Below the pieces are notes generated by a model. The model searched no databases, was not told the origin of the DNA, and saw only the letters and a program-made list of their open reading frames with translations. Below are positions 50,272 through 58,661 of a stretch of DNA of 64,000 nucleotides, in pieces. This stretch comes from JASHPR01 sp963778075 (GTDB lineage: Bacteria; Actinomycetota; Actinomycetes; Streptosporangiales; Streptosporangiaceae): positions 248,001 to 312,000 of the forward strand of contig CAVZTJ010000015.1 of NCBI GenBank assembly GCA_963778075.1. Reading direction: 5' to 3'. Both the position numbers and the translations under genes were made by a program. The number at the start of each line of letters is the position of its first letter. Positions within the stretch are counted from its first letter, which is position 1.

Positions 50272-51018
50272 TTAGCTCGTGCTGCTGCTGCCGCTGGGGA
50301 GCTCGGGGGCGGGGGCGCTGCCCGGGCCGATCTGGGCCTTGAGCGCGGCGAGTTCTTGGTCGACCTGCGCGTTCGCTCCGGCCTCGTCGAGTTCCTTCTG
50401 GATGTCGTCGGTGTCCCCGCCGACGTCCTCGAGGACCCCAGACTGCAGCAGCTCGTCCGTGGCATCGGCACGGGCCTGCATATTGGCGATCTTGTCCTGG
50501 GCCCGCTGCAGCGCGGCACCAGCGTCCCCGTAGGTCTGCGAGATCCCGGTGACCGACTCGTTGACGGAACTCTCCGCCTGCGCCGCGGTGTATTGCGCCT
50601 TCAGCGTTTCCTTCTTGGTGCGGAACTCGTTGACCCGCTGCTGCAGCGCGGCGAGGGTCTGCTCGAGCTTCTGTTCTTCCTCGGTGAGCTGCTGGTGCTG
50701 CGGCTCCAGCGCGTCGACCTGCTGCTGCGCGGCGGCCTTGCGGGAGAGTGCCTCCCTGGCCAGGTCCTCTCGGCCCTGGCCGAGCGCGGCCTTGGCCTGG
50801 TCGTTCAGGTGGTCCACGGTGTGCTGGAACTGCTGCTCCTGTAGTTCCAGCTGTTTACGTGAGGCCGCGATCGTCACCAGCCCGCGCTTGACCTGGGTGA
50901 TCTGATCCAGCATCTGGTCGTAGGAGTAGTCGAGCATCTCGTCGGGCTTTTCGGCCGCATCGAGAGCCTTGTTGGTCTTGGCGGCGACGATGTCGTGGGC
51001 CCGCTGGAAGAGACTCAT
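50272..51018 (-). CDS. pspA: PspA/IM30 family protein
   Basis: PspA coats damaged inner membrane as ESCRT-III-like helices. The 248-residue protein begins SLFQRAHDIVAAKTNKALDA with the amphipathic N-terminal helix, then EKPDEMLDYSYDQMLDQITQ and a long coiled coil rich in Gln and Glu (to about residue 150). A Ser/Pro-rich end follows. AAAGGAG precedes the ATG. No pspB or pspC is visible nearby, as is common in actinobacteria. Confidence 0.93.
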   Translation of the reverse strand: MSLFQRAHDIVAAKTNKALDAAEKPDEMLDYSYDQMLDQITQVKRGLVTIAASRKQLELQEQQFQHTVDHLNDQAKAALGQGREDLAREALSRKAAAQQQVDALEPQHQQLTEEEQKLEQTLAALQQRVNEFRTKKETLKAQYTAAQAESSVNESVTGISQTYGDAGAALQRAQDKIANMQARADATDELLQSGVLEDVGGDTDDIQKELDEAGANAQVDQELAALKAQIGPGSAPAPELPSGSSSTS

Positions 51019-51141
51019 GGGTGATCGGCTCCTTTGCCCGGGTGGCAGCGCTGCTACGAAGGCTACCGCCCGCCCTGACCCGGGGCGGGCGGTAGCGGAG
51101 TGGGGCGGGCAGCAGGGAACCGGTGACAGCGGATAACAGGG

Positions 51142-52416
51142 TCAGGCGAGGTCCCCGAGCAGGCCGGCGGTCAGCGCCCGCGCGCGCTCGCTTTCGGCAT
51201 GCTCGAACGCGGGCTCCATCGCGTCCAGGTCCTCCTGCTGCAGCCCGCAGGAGAGCGCGACATCCCGCCAGGCCGCGACGGCCTGGGTGACCTCGGCGAG
51301 GACCGACACCGCTGCGCTGGCATCCAGCCCGAACCGGTCGGCGACGCTCATCAGCGTGTCGACGCTCGCGGCCGTGTCGGTGAGGTCGATGGCGGTGCTC
51401 AGATGCTTCGGGCCGGCAGCGGGATTGGGGTTGATGTCGAACGCTGGCGACAGCGCCCAGGAGCCGCCTCCGCGGTGCAGGAACCCGTGGTTGCGGAGAT
51501 GGTCATCGGTGTTGGAGATCAGCACCGAGAACGCGATGCGGCGCCAGAGCTCGGCCAGGTCGGCGGCTGCGTCCGGGGAGTGCTCCTCGATCACCTCGGC
51601 GATCTCGAGGTAGCTGCGCTGTTCTCCGTAGACCGCGTTGAGCATCGTCCTCGCGCTCGCGTAGCCGAGCCGGATGCTGGCCTGGCGGTCGAAGCGGGTC
51701 ACGATGAACACACGGGCGTCGCCCACCTCGACAAGCTCGGAGTCCGGCAGCGAGATCCCGGCGGCGCGGGCCAGGTCGTGTGCCACCTTCTCCCAGGTCA
51801 TCACGTCCCAGGTGTCCCAGCCAGCCTTCGGCAGCTTGGCGATCGCGGCCCGGCCGGCCGCGTCAGCGAAGTGCACCTTCGGCCGCCAGCCGCCGATGGA
51901 GGCGCCGGCCCGCACCAGCAGCTCGACGTCCGCGTAGGTGACTGCGTCCTGCTCGAAGCGCGCGGCAGTGTCGAGCAGGCCCGGCAGGTCTTCCAGGCCG
52001 GGCGGAGCCGAGGTCACGTCCGCGAGAAACGGCCCCTCGTCGCCCCGGCCGTAGCGCAGTGCCCCCTGACGCAGGTCGTCCCGCACGCCGGTGATCACGT
52101 CGAGCACCCCGATCGGGACCGGCTCCGTACCCTCATCCTCGGCCCGCGCGAGCTCGGCGCGCCTGATCAGCGACCAGCCCCACCCGTCCGGCGAGCTGTC
52201 GGCGAACGCCCCGAAGGTCGGGCGGCCCTGGCCGGGCTGCAGTTCGCCCGGGACAAGTGGCAGCTCGGGATCGAGCGGGTAGGCGTCCGGATCTGCGAGG
52301 TAGCGATCGTCGTAGGCGAAGCCTGCCACCACCCGCCCGCTGTCGTCCGGCTGGAGCCGGCCGGCCAGCACGTTCCGTCCACCGACGGCGACGTACACGG
52401 CAACCTCGGTGCTCAC
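51142..52416 (-). CDS. HipA-like serine/threonine kinase, no HipB seen
   Basis: HipA toxins phosphorylate glutamyl-tRNA synthetase and cause dormancy. The 424-residue protein has the N-terminal HipA domain (LPLVPGELQPGQGRPTFGAF, SSPDGWGWSLIRRAELAR), the gly-rich/ATP region RAGASIGGWRPKVHFADAAG, the catalytic loop LISNTDDHLRNHGFLHRGGG and the metal site WALSPAFDINPNPAAG. These are intact. A HipB-type helix-turn-helix gene is normally next to it, but I see none on either side, so it is an orphan or has another antitoxin. Confidence 0.85.
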   Translation of the reverse strand: MSTEVAVYVAVGGRNVLAGRLQPDDSGRVVAGFAYDDRYLADPDAYPLDPELPLVPGELQPGQGRPTFGAFADSSPDGWGWSLIRRAELARAEDEGTEPVPIGVLDVITGVRDDLRQGALRYGRGDEGPFLADVTSAPPGLEDLPGLLDTAARFEQDAVTYADVELLVRAGASIGGWRPKVHFADAAGRAAIAKLPKAGWDTWDVMTWEKVAHDLARAAGISLPDSELVEVGDARVFIVTRFDRQASIRLGYASARTMLNAVYGEQRSYLEIAEVIEEHSPDAAADLAELWRRIAFSVLISNTDDHLRNHGFLHRGGGSWALSPAFDINPNPAAGPKHLSTAIDLTDTAASVDTLMSVADRFGLDASAAVSVLAEVTQAVAAWRDVALSCGLQQEDLDAMEPAFEHAESERARALTAGLLGDLA

Positions 52417-52581
52417 GCTTGAAGATCTTGGACTGTCTGCCCCTCGGCAGTCAAACGCGCCGCGGTGCGGGGCACGCCGCAGAACCCGGAAACCCGCATG
52501 TCAGTCCGCTGCCTGGGTGACATAACACGTGAAACGCACTTTCGCATGCACGATGTTGTGAGTACGGCCGATACTTGCGGA

Positions 52582-52959
52582 ATGGACCTGGGGCGGTACC
52601 TGAACATTTCCGCAGCACCGAATGATGGGGTTCTGTCCGCGGCGGCCGCTCTGGTGTTGCTGGTCGTGCTGTTCTGGGCCCTCATGCCACAGTTCTGGCA
52701 GGTCACCGACGATCTGGCGGCCACGGCCCCCGCGCACAGCGGCCCCGCGCACACCGGCCCGCGATCACATGGCGGGGCGAACGATGCGACCTTCCCGATC
52801 CCGCGGACGCCCCGCGCCGGTGCCTATCCAGCGAGCCCGCGCCCAGCAGGCCCCGGCGGCCCCCGGCACGCCGCGCGCCCGGCCCGCGCGCCAAGGGTGA
52901 CCGGAGCACCGCCATGGGAGCCGGCTCCCAGGCCGCCGGGAACGCCGCCGGCCGGCTGA
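52582..52959 (+). CDS. single-span membrane protein
   Basis: The 125-residue protein begins MDLGRYLNISAAPNDGVLSA, has one membrane helix (AALVLLVVLFWALMPQFWQV) and a long Pro/Ala/Arg-rich tail. ATGs at 52501 and 52546 are also in frame. No function is known. The tail resembles a disordered cytoplasmic or periplasmic segment. Confidence 0.5.
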   Translation: MDLGRYLNISAAPNDGVLSAAAALVLLVVLFWALMPQFWQVTDDLAATAPAHSGPAHTGPRSHGGANDATFPIPRTPRAGAYPASPRPAGPGGPRHAARPARAPRVTGAPPWEPAPRPPGTPPAG

Positions 52960-53004
52960 CCATCCCGGGCAGCGCGGCCCGGGCGGATCGGCAAGGCTGC
53001 TGCC

Positions 53005-53523
53005 ATGAGCACCTCACGTTTGGCCGGCGCCGGACGTCTACATGACGTGACGCTCAAGCAGCCGTTCGAAACCATCGTCGCCGAGCACGGCGCGACCGTG
53101 CTGCGGGTATGCCGGGCGGTTCTCGGGACGGCCGACGCCGATGACGCCTGGTCGGAGACGTTTCTGGCCGCGCTGAAGGCCTACCCGCAGCTCCCGGCCG
53201 ACGCCAACGTCGAGGCCTGGCTGGTGACGATCGCGCACCGCAAGGCGATCGACATCACCCGCGCGGCGGCCCGCCGTGCCGTGCCGCTCGCCGACGTTCC
53301 CGCCGAACCGGTCGAGGACGGCAGGGACCTGGACCTCGCGACCGCCCTTGCCGCGCTCCCCCGCCGACAGCGGGAGGCTGTCGCCTACCACTACCTGGCC
53401 GGGCTGCCCTACGCCGACGTCGCCGCGGTGACCGGCGGCAGCACCGACGCCGCCCGCCGGGCGGCCGCCGACGGCATCGCCCGGCTTCGCCGGACCTATC
53501 AAGCAGACGGAGAAAGCTCATGA
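53005..53523 (+). CDS. ECF-type RNA polymerase sigma factor
   Basis: The 172-residue protein has sigma region 2 (PFETIVAEHGATVLRVCRAV, ADADDAWSETFLAALKAYP, AWLVTIAHRKAIDITRAAAR) and region 4 (LPRRQREAVAYHYLAGLPYA, DVAAVTGGSTDAARRAAADG). No anti-sigma gene follows; instead its stop overlaps ogt as ATGA. GTG 53047 is an alternative start. It probably directs transcription of the alkylation repair genes and itself. Confidence 0.9.
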   Translation: MSTSRLAGAGRLHDVTLKQPFETIVAEHGATVLRVCRAVLGTADADDAWSETFLAALKAYPQLPADANVEAWLVTIAHRKAIDITRAAARRAVPLADVPAEPVEDGRDLDLATALAALPRRQREAVAYHYLAGLPYADVAAVTGGSTDAARRAAADGIARLRRTYQADGESS

Positions 53524-54131
53524 ACACCAACCACGACGCCGACGTGCTGCGCGACCTGCCCGCCGCCACTGAGGCCGATCTGGCCGCCCTGCACGCCCGG
53601 CTGGCCGCGCGCGCCGCGGCCGACGGCGTGCTCGACGTGGCCTACCGGACGCTGGACACGCCGGTCGGCACGCTGCTGCTGGCCGCGACCGAGGCCGGAC
53701 TCGTCAGGGTCGCGTTCCCGATCGAAGGCCACGACGAGGTCCTGCAGGCACTCGCCGCGCGGATCAGCCCCAGGGTGCTGCGCGCACCAGCCAGGCTCGA
53801 CGCCGCGGCGCACGAAATCGACGAGTACTTCGCCGGCCGGCGCCGCAGCTTCGACCTGCCGCTCGACTACAGCCTCTCCTCGGGGTTCCGCCGTGAGGTG
53901 CTGACCCGCCTGCCCGGCATCGGGTACGGGCAGACCGCCTCGTACGCCACGGTTGCCACCACCGTGGGCAGCCCGCGGGCATTCCGCGCGGTGGGCACGG
54001 CGTGCGCGACCAATCCCCTGCCGGTCATCGTGCCCTGCCACCGGGTGATCAGGTCCAACGGCGACATCGGCCCCTACCGCGGCGGCCCGGACGCCAAGCG
54101 CTTCCTGCTGGACCTGGAGGCGGCCGCATGA
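53520..54131 (+). CDS. ogt: methylated-DNA--protein-cysteine methyltransferase
   Basis: Ogt removes O6-methyl groups from guanine in DNA in a suicide reaction. The 203-residue protein has the active-site VIVPCHRVIRSNGDIGPYRG with the acceptor Cys in PCHRV, and the DNA-binding helix TVGSPRAFRAVGTACATNPL. The N-terminal domain (YRTLDTPVGTLLLAATEAGL) is typical. It overlaps both the ECF sigma gene and the oxygenase gene by 4 bases. Confidence 0.95.
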   Translation: MNTNHDADVLRDLPAATEADLAALHARLAARAAADGVLDVAYRTLDTPVGTLLLAATEAGLVRVAFPIEGHDEVLQALAARISPRVLRAPARLDAAAHEIDEYFAGRRRSFDLPLDYSLSSGFRREVLTRLPGIGYGQTASYATVATTVGSPRAFRAVGTACATNPLPVIVPCHRVIRSNGDIGPYRGGPDAKRFLLDLEAAA

Positions 54132-54834
54132 CGTGGGAACAGCGTGTCGGCGGCGCCGACTGGGCCGCGATCACCGCCGAGGTCAACGACGTGGGCTGCG
54201 CGCTGACGCCGCGGCTGCTCACCGCGGCCGAGTGCGGCCGGATCGCCGGCCTGTACGACCGCGGTGAGCTGTTCCGGTCCACGGTCGAGATGGCGAGGTA
54301 CCGGTTCGGCGAGGGCGAGTACAAGTACTTCGCGAGACCGTTCCCCGAGCCGGTCGAGCAGCTTAAGCAGGCGCTCTACCCGCGGCTGCTGCCGATCGCC
54401 CGCGACTGGCACGCCAAGCTCGGCCGCCGGCCCCGTGGCCGGGCACGCTGGACGAGTGGCTGGAGCAGTGCCACGCGGCCGGGCAGACGAAGTCCACCCC
54501 GATCCTGCTGAAGTACGAGACCGGCGGCTGGAACGCGCTGCACCGCGACCTGTACGGCGACCTGGTCTTCCCGTTGCAGGTCGTGATCAACCTGAGCGAC
54601 CCGGGTGCGGATCACACCGGCGGCGAGTTCCTGCTGCTCGAGCAGCGGCCCCGGGCTCAGTCCCGCGGCACGGCCACGCTGATCCCGCAGGGCCACGGCC
54701 TGATCTTCACGACCAGGGACCGCCCGGTGAAGTCCGCCCGCGGCTGGTCGTCCGGGCCGGTACGGCATGGGGTGTCCGCTATCCGTTCAGGCCGGCGCTT
54801 CACGCTCGGACTGGTGTTCCACGACGCTGCGTAG
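54128..54834 (+). CDS. 2OG-Fe(II) oxygenase of DNA-repair type, frameshifted near 54428
   Basis: This looks like the PF09859 oxygenase family thought to act on alkylated DNA. The first part reads TWEQRVGGADWAAITAEVND, MARYRFGEGEYKYFARPFPE and ends in WHAKLGR. The continuation PAPWPGTLDEWLEQCHAAGQ, NALHRDLYGDLVFPLQV (HxD) and RHGVSAIRSGRRFTLGLVFH (His and Arg) is in another frame. Adding one C in the CC at 54427-54428 joins them as KLGRPAPWPGT and gives 235 residues. It overlaps ogt as ATGA. It could be a sequencing error or an inactivated gene. Confidence 0.82.
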
Positions 54835-54940
54835 TACATGGCCGGCGACATCTCCGGGTGAGTTTCGCTTGAACGCAAAGGTTGGAGCGGAACCGGGCAG
54901 GGGATGCCAAACTCAAGGCACCGAGCGATCCGGAGGCGTG

Positions 54941-55525
54941 ATGCGTCCAGGCCCAGGACCCGTGCCGGGGCACGATCCGCGAGCAGTGCAGCGGTACCGC
55001 GCGAAGGTGCTGGACCGCATCGTCGCCGCGTGCGCCGACGGCAGCCTGGACCCGTCGGAGCTGGCGACGCGTTCCGAGGCGGCCCAGCAGGCCACCACGC
55101 CGTCCGCGCTGAATGCGGTCATCGCCGACATTCCAGGCCCGGGGTGGGCCTCGGTAGCCGGGCACCGGCCCCGCGCCCGGCGGCTGATCATTGGTTTGCT
55201 GAGCCCGGCCGGCTGGCGGCCGTTCCGGGCGCTGGCCGGCCGGGTGCGTGCCGCCGCGGTGTTCGGCGAGGTCATGATCGACCTGAGGCGCACCGCCGTG
55301 ACCTCGTTCGTGACCGACATCACAGCCGTGGCCCTGGCCGGCGAGGTGCGTATCGTCATCCCGGCCGGCTTCCGGGTGGACACCGGGTTCGCCGCCGCCG
55401 TGTTCGGGCGCACGTCCGCCGTGATCCCGCCCGGCCGGCCGGGCGCGCTGACGCCGGTGATCAGACTGCGGTCGGTGGCGGTCCTAGGCAACGTGCTGAC
55501 CAGCCAGGTCCCGCCCGCGTCCTGA
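54941..55525 (+). CDS. DUF1707 / LiaF-like domain protein
   Basis: The 194-residue protein has an N-terminal DUF1707 helix-rich domain (YRAKVLDRIVAACADGSLDP, SELATRSEAAQQATTPSALN) and a C-terminal beta-rich LiaF-type domain (AAAVFGEVMIDLRRTAVTSF, VALAGEVRIVIPAGFRVDTG, FGRTSAVIPPG). Such proteins are linked to cell-envelope stress control. No membrane helix is evident. CGGAGG lies 5 bases before the ATG. It converges with the catabolic operon. Confidence 0.85.
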   Translation: MRPGPGPVPGHDPRAVQRYRAKVLDRIVAACADGSLDPSELATRSEAAQQATTPSALNAVIADIPGPGWASVAGHRPRARRLIIGLLSPAGWRPFRALAGRVRAAAVFGEVMIDLRRTAVTSFVTDITAVALAGEVRIVIPAGFRVDTGFAAAVFGRTSAVIPPGRPGALTPVIRLRSVAVLGNVLTSQVPPAS

Positions 55526-55531
55526 CCCAGA

Positions 55532-56704
55532 TCAGGCGGCGAGACTCGCGCCGAGCGCGGCCAGCCCGTTGTGCCCGGGGCCGCGCGGGATGATCGGCCA
55601 GATGTCGGTGACTACGTCGTCGCGGACCACGTGGTAGGCGTCGTACCAGTTCACGGTCGTGGGTGAGTACCCGGGCACGAGCGCCACCGAGTCGCCGACG
55701 CGCAGCGGCGAGCCCTCGGGCGCGGCGAAGATCCCGTGCTCCTCGTCGAACCGGAACGGCGTCAGCGCGTGACCGACGAGCGAGACATCGGACGGGGCGG
55801 CGACGGACTTGTTGCCCGCGTCGACGATCACCCTGTCGCTCTGCCTGCTGATCACGCTGGCCTGGACCGTCAGCGAGTGCTCGAAGCCCGGCACCATCTG
55901 GCCGTGGTAGTTGTCCATGATCACGTACGTGCCGGCCTGGATCTCGGTGATGCCGGGGAACGCCGCGGTCCAGTTCCAGGTGGCAATCCCGCCCGCCGAC
56001 CGGATCGGGCAGTCGATGCCGCTGTCCTCGATCAGCTCGGCGACGCCGGTGAAGAACGTCATGGCGTCGCGCTGCCGCTCGTGGCGCAGGTCGTTGTCGA
56101 TGGTCATCGAGCAGTGCCCCTCGTAGCCGGTCAGGCCCTCGAAGCGCAGCCCGGGCAGGCCGGCGACGTGCCGGGCCAGCGCCAGCCCATCCGGCGCGGT
56201 GTCCACGCCGCAGCGGTCCATGCCGGTGTCCACCTCGACGAGGATCCCGAACGTTGCTCCGGCCTTGACGGCCGCCGCGGACAGCGCGTTCGCGTTCGCC
56301 GCATCGTCCACGGCGACGTGGATCGTGTGGTCCCGGGCGAGATCGGCGAGCAGGGCGATCTTGTCCGGATGCGACACGGTGTTGACCACGAACAGGTCGT
56401 CCATGCCGGCGCCGGCCAGCACCGCGGCTTCCCACACCGTGGCCATCGACAGCCCGCCCGCCCCGGCCGCAAGCTGGCGGCGGGCGATCTCCGGGCTCTT
56501 GTGCGTCTTGTAGTGCGGCCGGATCGTGGCCGCCCCCATCTCGCGCAGCGACCCGGCCATGTGGTCGATGTTGCGCTGAGCCGCGTCGATGTCCAGCACC
56601 AGCGCGGGCGTCACCAGCTCGTCGCGGCGTCGGCCGATCGCATATCCGTACTGGCGCGCCACGCGCTCGCGCGCCTGGTCCAGCAGCGGCGCGTAATCCG
56701 GCAT
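55532..56704 (-). CDS. D-threonine aldolase-like PLP enzyme (DSD1 family)
   Basis: The 390-residue fold-type III enzyme has TPALVLDIDAAQRNIDHMAG, the PLP-binding RPHYKTHKSPEIARRQLAAG, VDTGMDRCGVDT, a Gly-rich IRSAGGIATWNWTAAFPGIT and the metal site region VPGYSPTTVNWYDAYHVVRD. Members are D-threonine aldolases or D-serine/3-hydroxyaspartate dehydratases. It is the last gene of the LsrK-like operon, 69 bases after the isomerase-like gene. Confidence 0.9.
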   Translation of the reverse strand: MPDYAPLLDQARERVARQYGYAIGRRRDELVTPALVLDIDAAQRNIDHMAGSLREMGAATIRPHYKTHKSPEIARRQLAAGAGGLSMATVWEAAVLAGAGMDDLFVVNTVSHPDKIALLADLARDHTIHVAVDDAANANALSAAAVKAGATFGILVEVDTGMDRCGVDTAPDGLALARHVAGLPGLRFEGLTGYEGHCSMTIDNDLRHERQRDAMTFFTGVAELIEDSGIDCPIRSAGGIATWNWTAAFPGITEIQAGTYVIMDNYHGQMVPGFEHSLTVQASVISRQSDRVIVDAGNKSVAAPSDVSLVGHALTPFRFDEEHGIFAAPEGSPLRVGDSVALVPGYSPTTVNWYDAYHVVRDDVVTDIWPIIPRGPGHNGLAALGASLAA

Positions 56705-56773
56705 GGTCTACCTCCTGTGTCTCCCGGCCCTGCGTCAGGGCGCGGTGTCATGGCGCTGCCTCACGGCCCTGTA

Positions 56774-57880
56774 TCACGGCACTGCGGGCCCCAGGCAGCG
56801 GATTACCCGGAGCGGCTCGGCGGCCGCGGCCCGGATCCGGAACGGCAGGCTGGCCGGCAGCGCGTACGTCTCGCCCCGGCGGATCGGCTGGCTGCCGAAG
56901 TCACCCTCGATCGCTCCATCGCCCGCGGCCACGATCACGACGCCGAACCGCCCGTCCGCGACCTCGATCTCGCCGGCGACCTCGAGCGCCGTCGCGTCGA
57001 AGTACGGCAGCACGTCGTCATTGAAGAGCCGCACCTCCCGCGAGCCGTGGCTGGTGCGCAGCACCCGCGGGCGCTGCCAGGCCCGGGTGAGCGCCTGCCC
57101 GGCGTCAGTGCCGGTGTAGTCGATCATGTCGAGGGCCAGGTCCCAGCCGAGCCCCATGGTCGCGCCCGCGTCGTCGCCGCCGCCGGACTCCGGGATCACG
57201 ATCTGGTCGGTGGGCTCCTGGACCTCGATGAACGAGATCCGCGGGCCCAGGTAATGCGGCACGCCGCCGTGTGCCACGTATACCTCGCCGGGCCGGACCT
57301 CCGTCCGGTGCAGCGTGCCGCGGATCGCCGCGTTGTCGTGGCGGCGCACCGCGCCGGCGAACCAGTCCCGGTCGATGCCGGGCGCGAACCCGATCCCCGC
57401 GTGCGCCGGCTCCGCCCCGTCCCCCGGCGTGTCCAGCAGGATCCACGCCTCGGTCTTGCCGAACGGGGAGCCGAGGTGGCGCCGCGCCCAGTCCCGCGTT
57501 GGGTGGGCGTGCAGCGGCACCGGGCCAGCCGGGGAGAGCAGCTTGACCAGGACGCCAGTGACCGGACCCCAGCGCCCGGCGAAGTCAGCGCCGACCATCT
57601 GCTCGGGCAGCGCCTGCACGAGCTCGCTGAGCGTGACCGTGCCGAAGCCGTCCACGTCGATCGTTGACAGGCCCTGCGGGCGGCCGGCGGGGTCGTCGTT
57701 GCCGGCTTGGGTGCACGAGCCCACCCAGTCCTCCGACCACCAGTCGTCCGGGCGGTCGGGCAGGCCGCGGAAGCGCCGGGTGAGCGAGCCGCCCTCGTAG
57801 AACCGGTACAGCGGGTGGTAGGCGAGCGGCAGTGGCCGCCGGATCGCCTCCCTGAGCCGGCCGCGCCGGTCAGGTTCCAC
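56774..57880 (-). CDS. phosphomannose-isomerase-like cupin
   Basis: The 368-residue protein resembles class I mannose-6-phosphate isomerase: SPAGPVPLHAHPTRDWARRH (His ligands), SPFGKTEAWILLDTPGDG (Glu) and YVAHGGVPHYLGPRISFIEV. It lacks parts of the canonical sugar-phosphate loop, so the substrate may not be mannose-6-phosphate. GTG 57880 overlaps the SDR stop by one base. It belongs to the same operon. Confidence 0.8.
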   Translation of the reverse strand: MEPDRRGRLREAIRRPLPLAYHPLYRFYEGGSLTRRFRGLPDRPDDWWSEDWVGSCTQAGNDDPAGRPQGLSTIDVDGFGTVTLSELVQALPEQMVGADFAGRWGPVTGVLVKLLSPAGPVPLHAHPTRDWARRHLGSPFGKTEAWILLDTPGDGAEPAHAGIGFAPGIDRDWFAGAVRRHDNAAIRGTLHRTEVRPGEVYVAHGGVPHYLGPRISFIEVQEPTDQIVIPESGGGDDAGATMGLGWDLALDMIDYTGTDAGQALTRAWQRPRVLRTSHGSREVRLFNDDVLPYFDATALEVAGEIEVADGRFGVVIVAAGDGAIEGDFGSQPIRRGETYALPASLPFRIRAAAAEPLRVIRCLGPAVP

Positions 57881-58647
57881 TACAGCTCCGCGTTCACGAT
57901 GAAGCCGGCGTCGAGCAGCAGCGTCGCCGAGTTCACGTAGCTGGCGTCGTCGGACAGCAGGAACGCGATCGTGGCGGCTATTTCCTCGGGCTCCGCACCC
58001 CGGTGCAGCGGGATCCGGTCGACGTAGTACTTCAGCACCTCGGGATCGTCCAGCAGCGGCGCGGCCATCGGTGTCTTGGTCCAGCCCGGCTCGACCGCGT
58101 TCACCCGGATGCCGTGCGGGCCGAGGTCGCAGCCGAGCGCCTTGGCCAGCATGCTGATCGCGCCCTTGGTGCCGCAGTACGCGGTCTGGCCCGGCGCGCC
58201 GACGTGCGCAGAGATCGAGCTCACGCAGCAGATCGCGCCGCCGTGGCCTTCGCTGATCATTCGCTTGGCGCCCTCGGTGCAGACCACCCAGGTGCCGCGG
58301 ACGTTGGTCTCGAACAGCTTGTTGAAGTCGTCCAGGCTGGTGTTGTCCCAGGTCATCAGCGGGTTGATCGCCGCGTTGGATACCACGTAGTCGAGCCGGC
58401 CGCCGCGCTCGGCCACGGTGCGCACCATCGCGGTCACCTGTTCCGGGTCACGCATGTCCGCGGTGACGGCGAACGCCTGCCCGCCGGCCTGATCGACCCG
58501 GCGCAGCGTCTGTCCCGGGTCCGTGGTCGGCAGCGTGTTGACGCCCACCAGCGCGCCCTCGGCCGCCAGGCGCACCGCCGTGGCCTGCCCCATACCTGTC
58601 GTCGCGCCGGTGACCAGCGCGACCTTTCCTTCGAAGCGCCGGTCCAT
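57880..58647 (-). CDS. short-chain dehydrogenase/reductase
   Basis: The 255-residue oxidoreductase has the cofactor motif KVALVTGATTGMGQATAVRL, the structural VVSNAAIN, catalytic Ser and Tyr-x-x-x-Lys in VSSISAHVGAPGQTAYCGTK, and PGWTKTPMAAPLL. All catalytic residues are present. ATG 58647 is chosen. It probably oxidises a hydroxyl of the operon's substrate; NAD(H) or NADP(H) cannot be decided from the sequence with confidence. Confidence 0.93.
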   Translation of the reverse strand: MDRRFEGKVALVTGATTGMGQATAVRLAAEGALVGVNTLPTTDPGQTLRRVDQAGGQAFAVTADMRDPEQVTAMVRTVAERGGRLDYVVSNAAINPLMTWDNTSLDDFNKLFETNVRGTWVVCTEGAKRMISEGHGGAICCVSSISAHVGAPGQTAYCGTKGAISMLAKALGCDLGPHGIRVNAVEPGWTKTPMAAPLLDDPEVLKYYVDRIPLHRGAEPEEIAATIAFLLSDDASYVNSATLLLDAGFIVNAEL

Positions 58648-58661
58648 TGGCTGTCTCCTTG

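Noticed and set aside
55736..57667. A 643-codon plus-strand open frame
   Set aside because: Antisense to the D-threonine-aldolase-like and isomerase-like genes; composition is typical of a GC-driven shadow frame.
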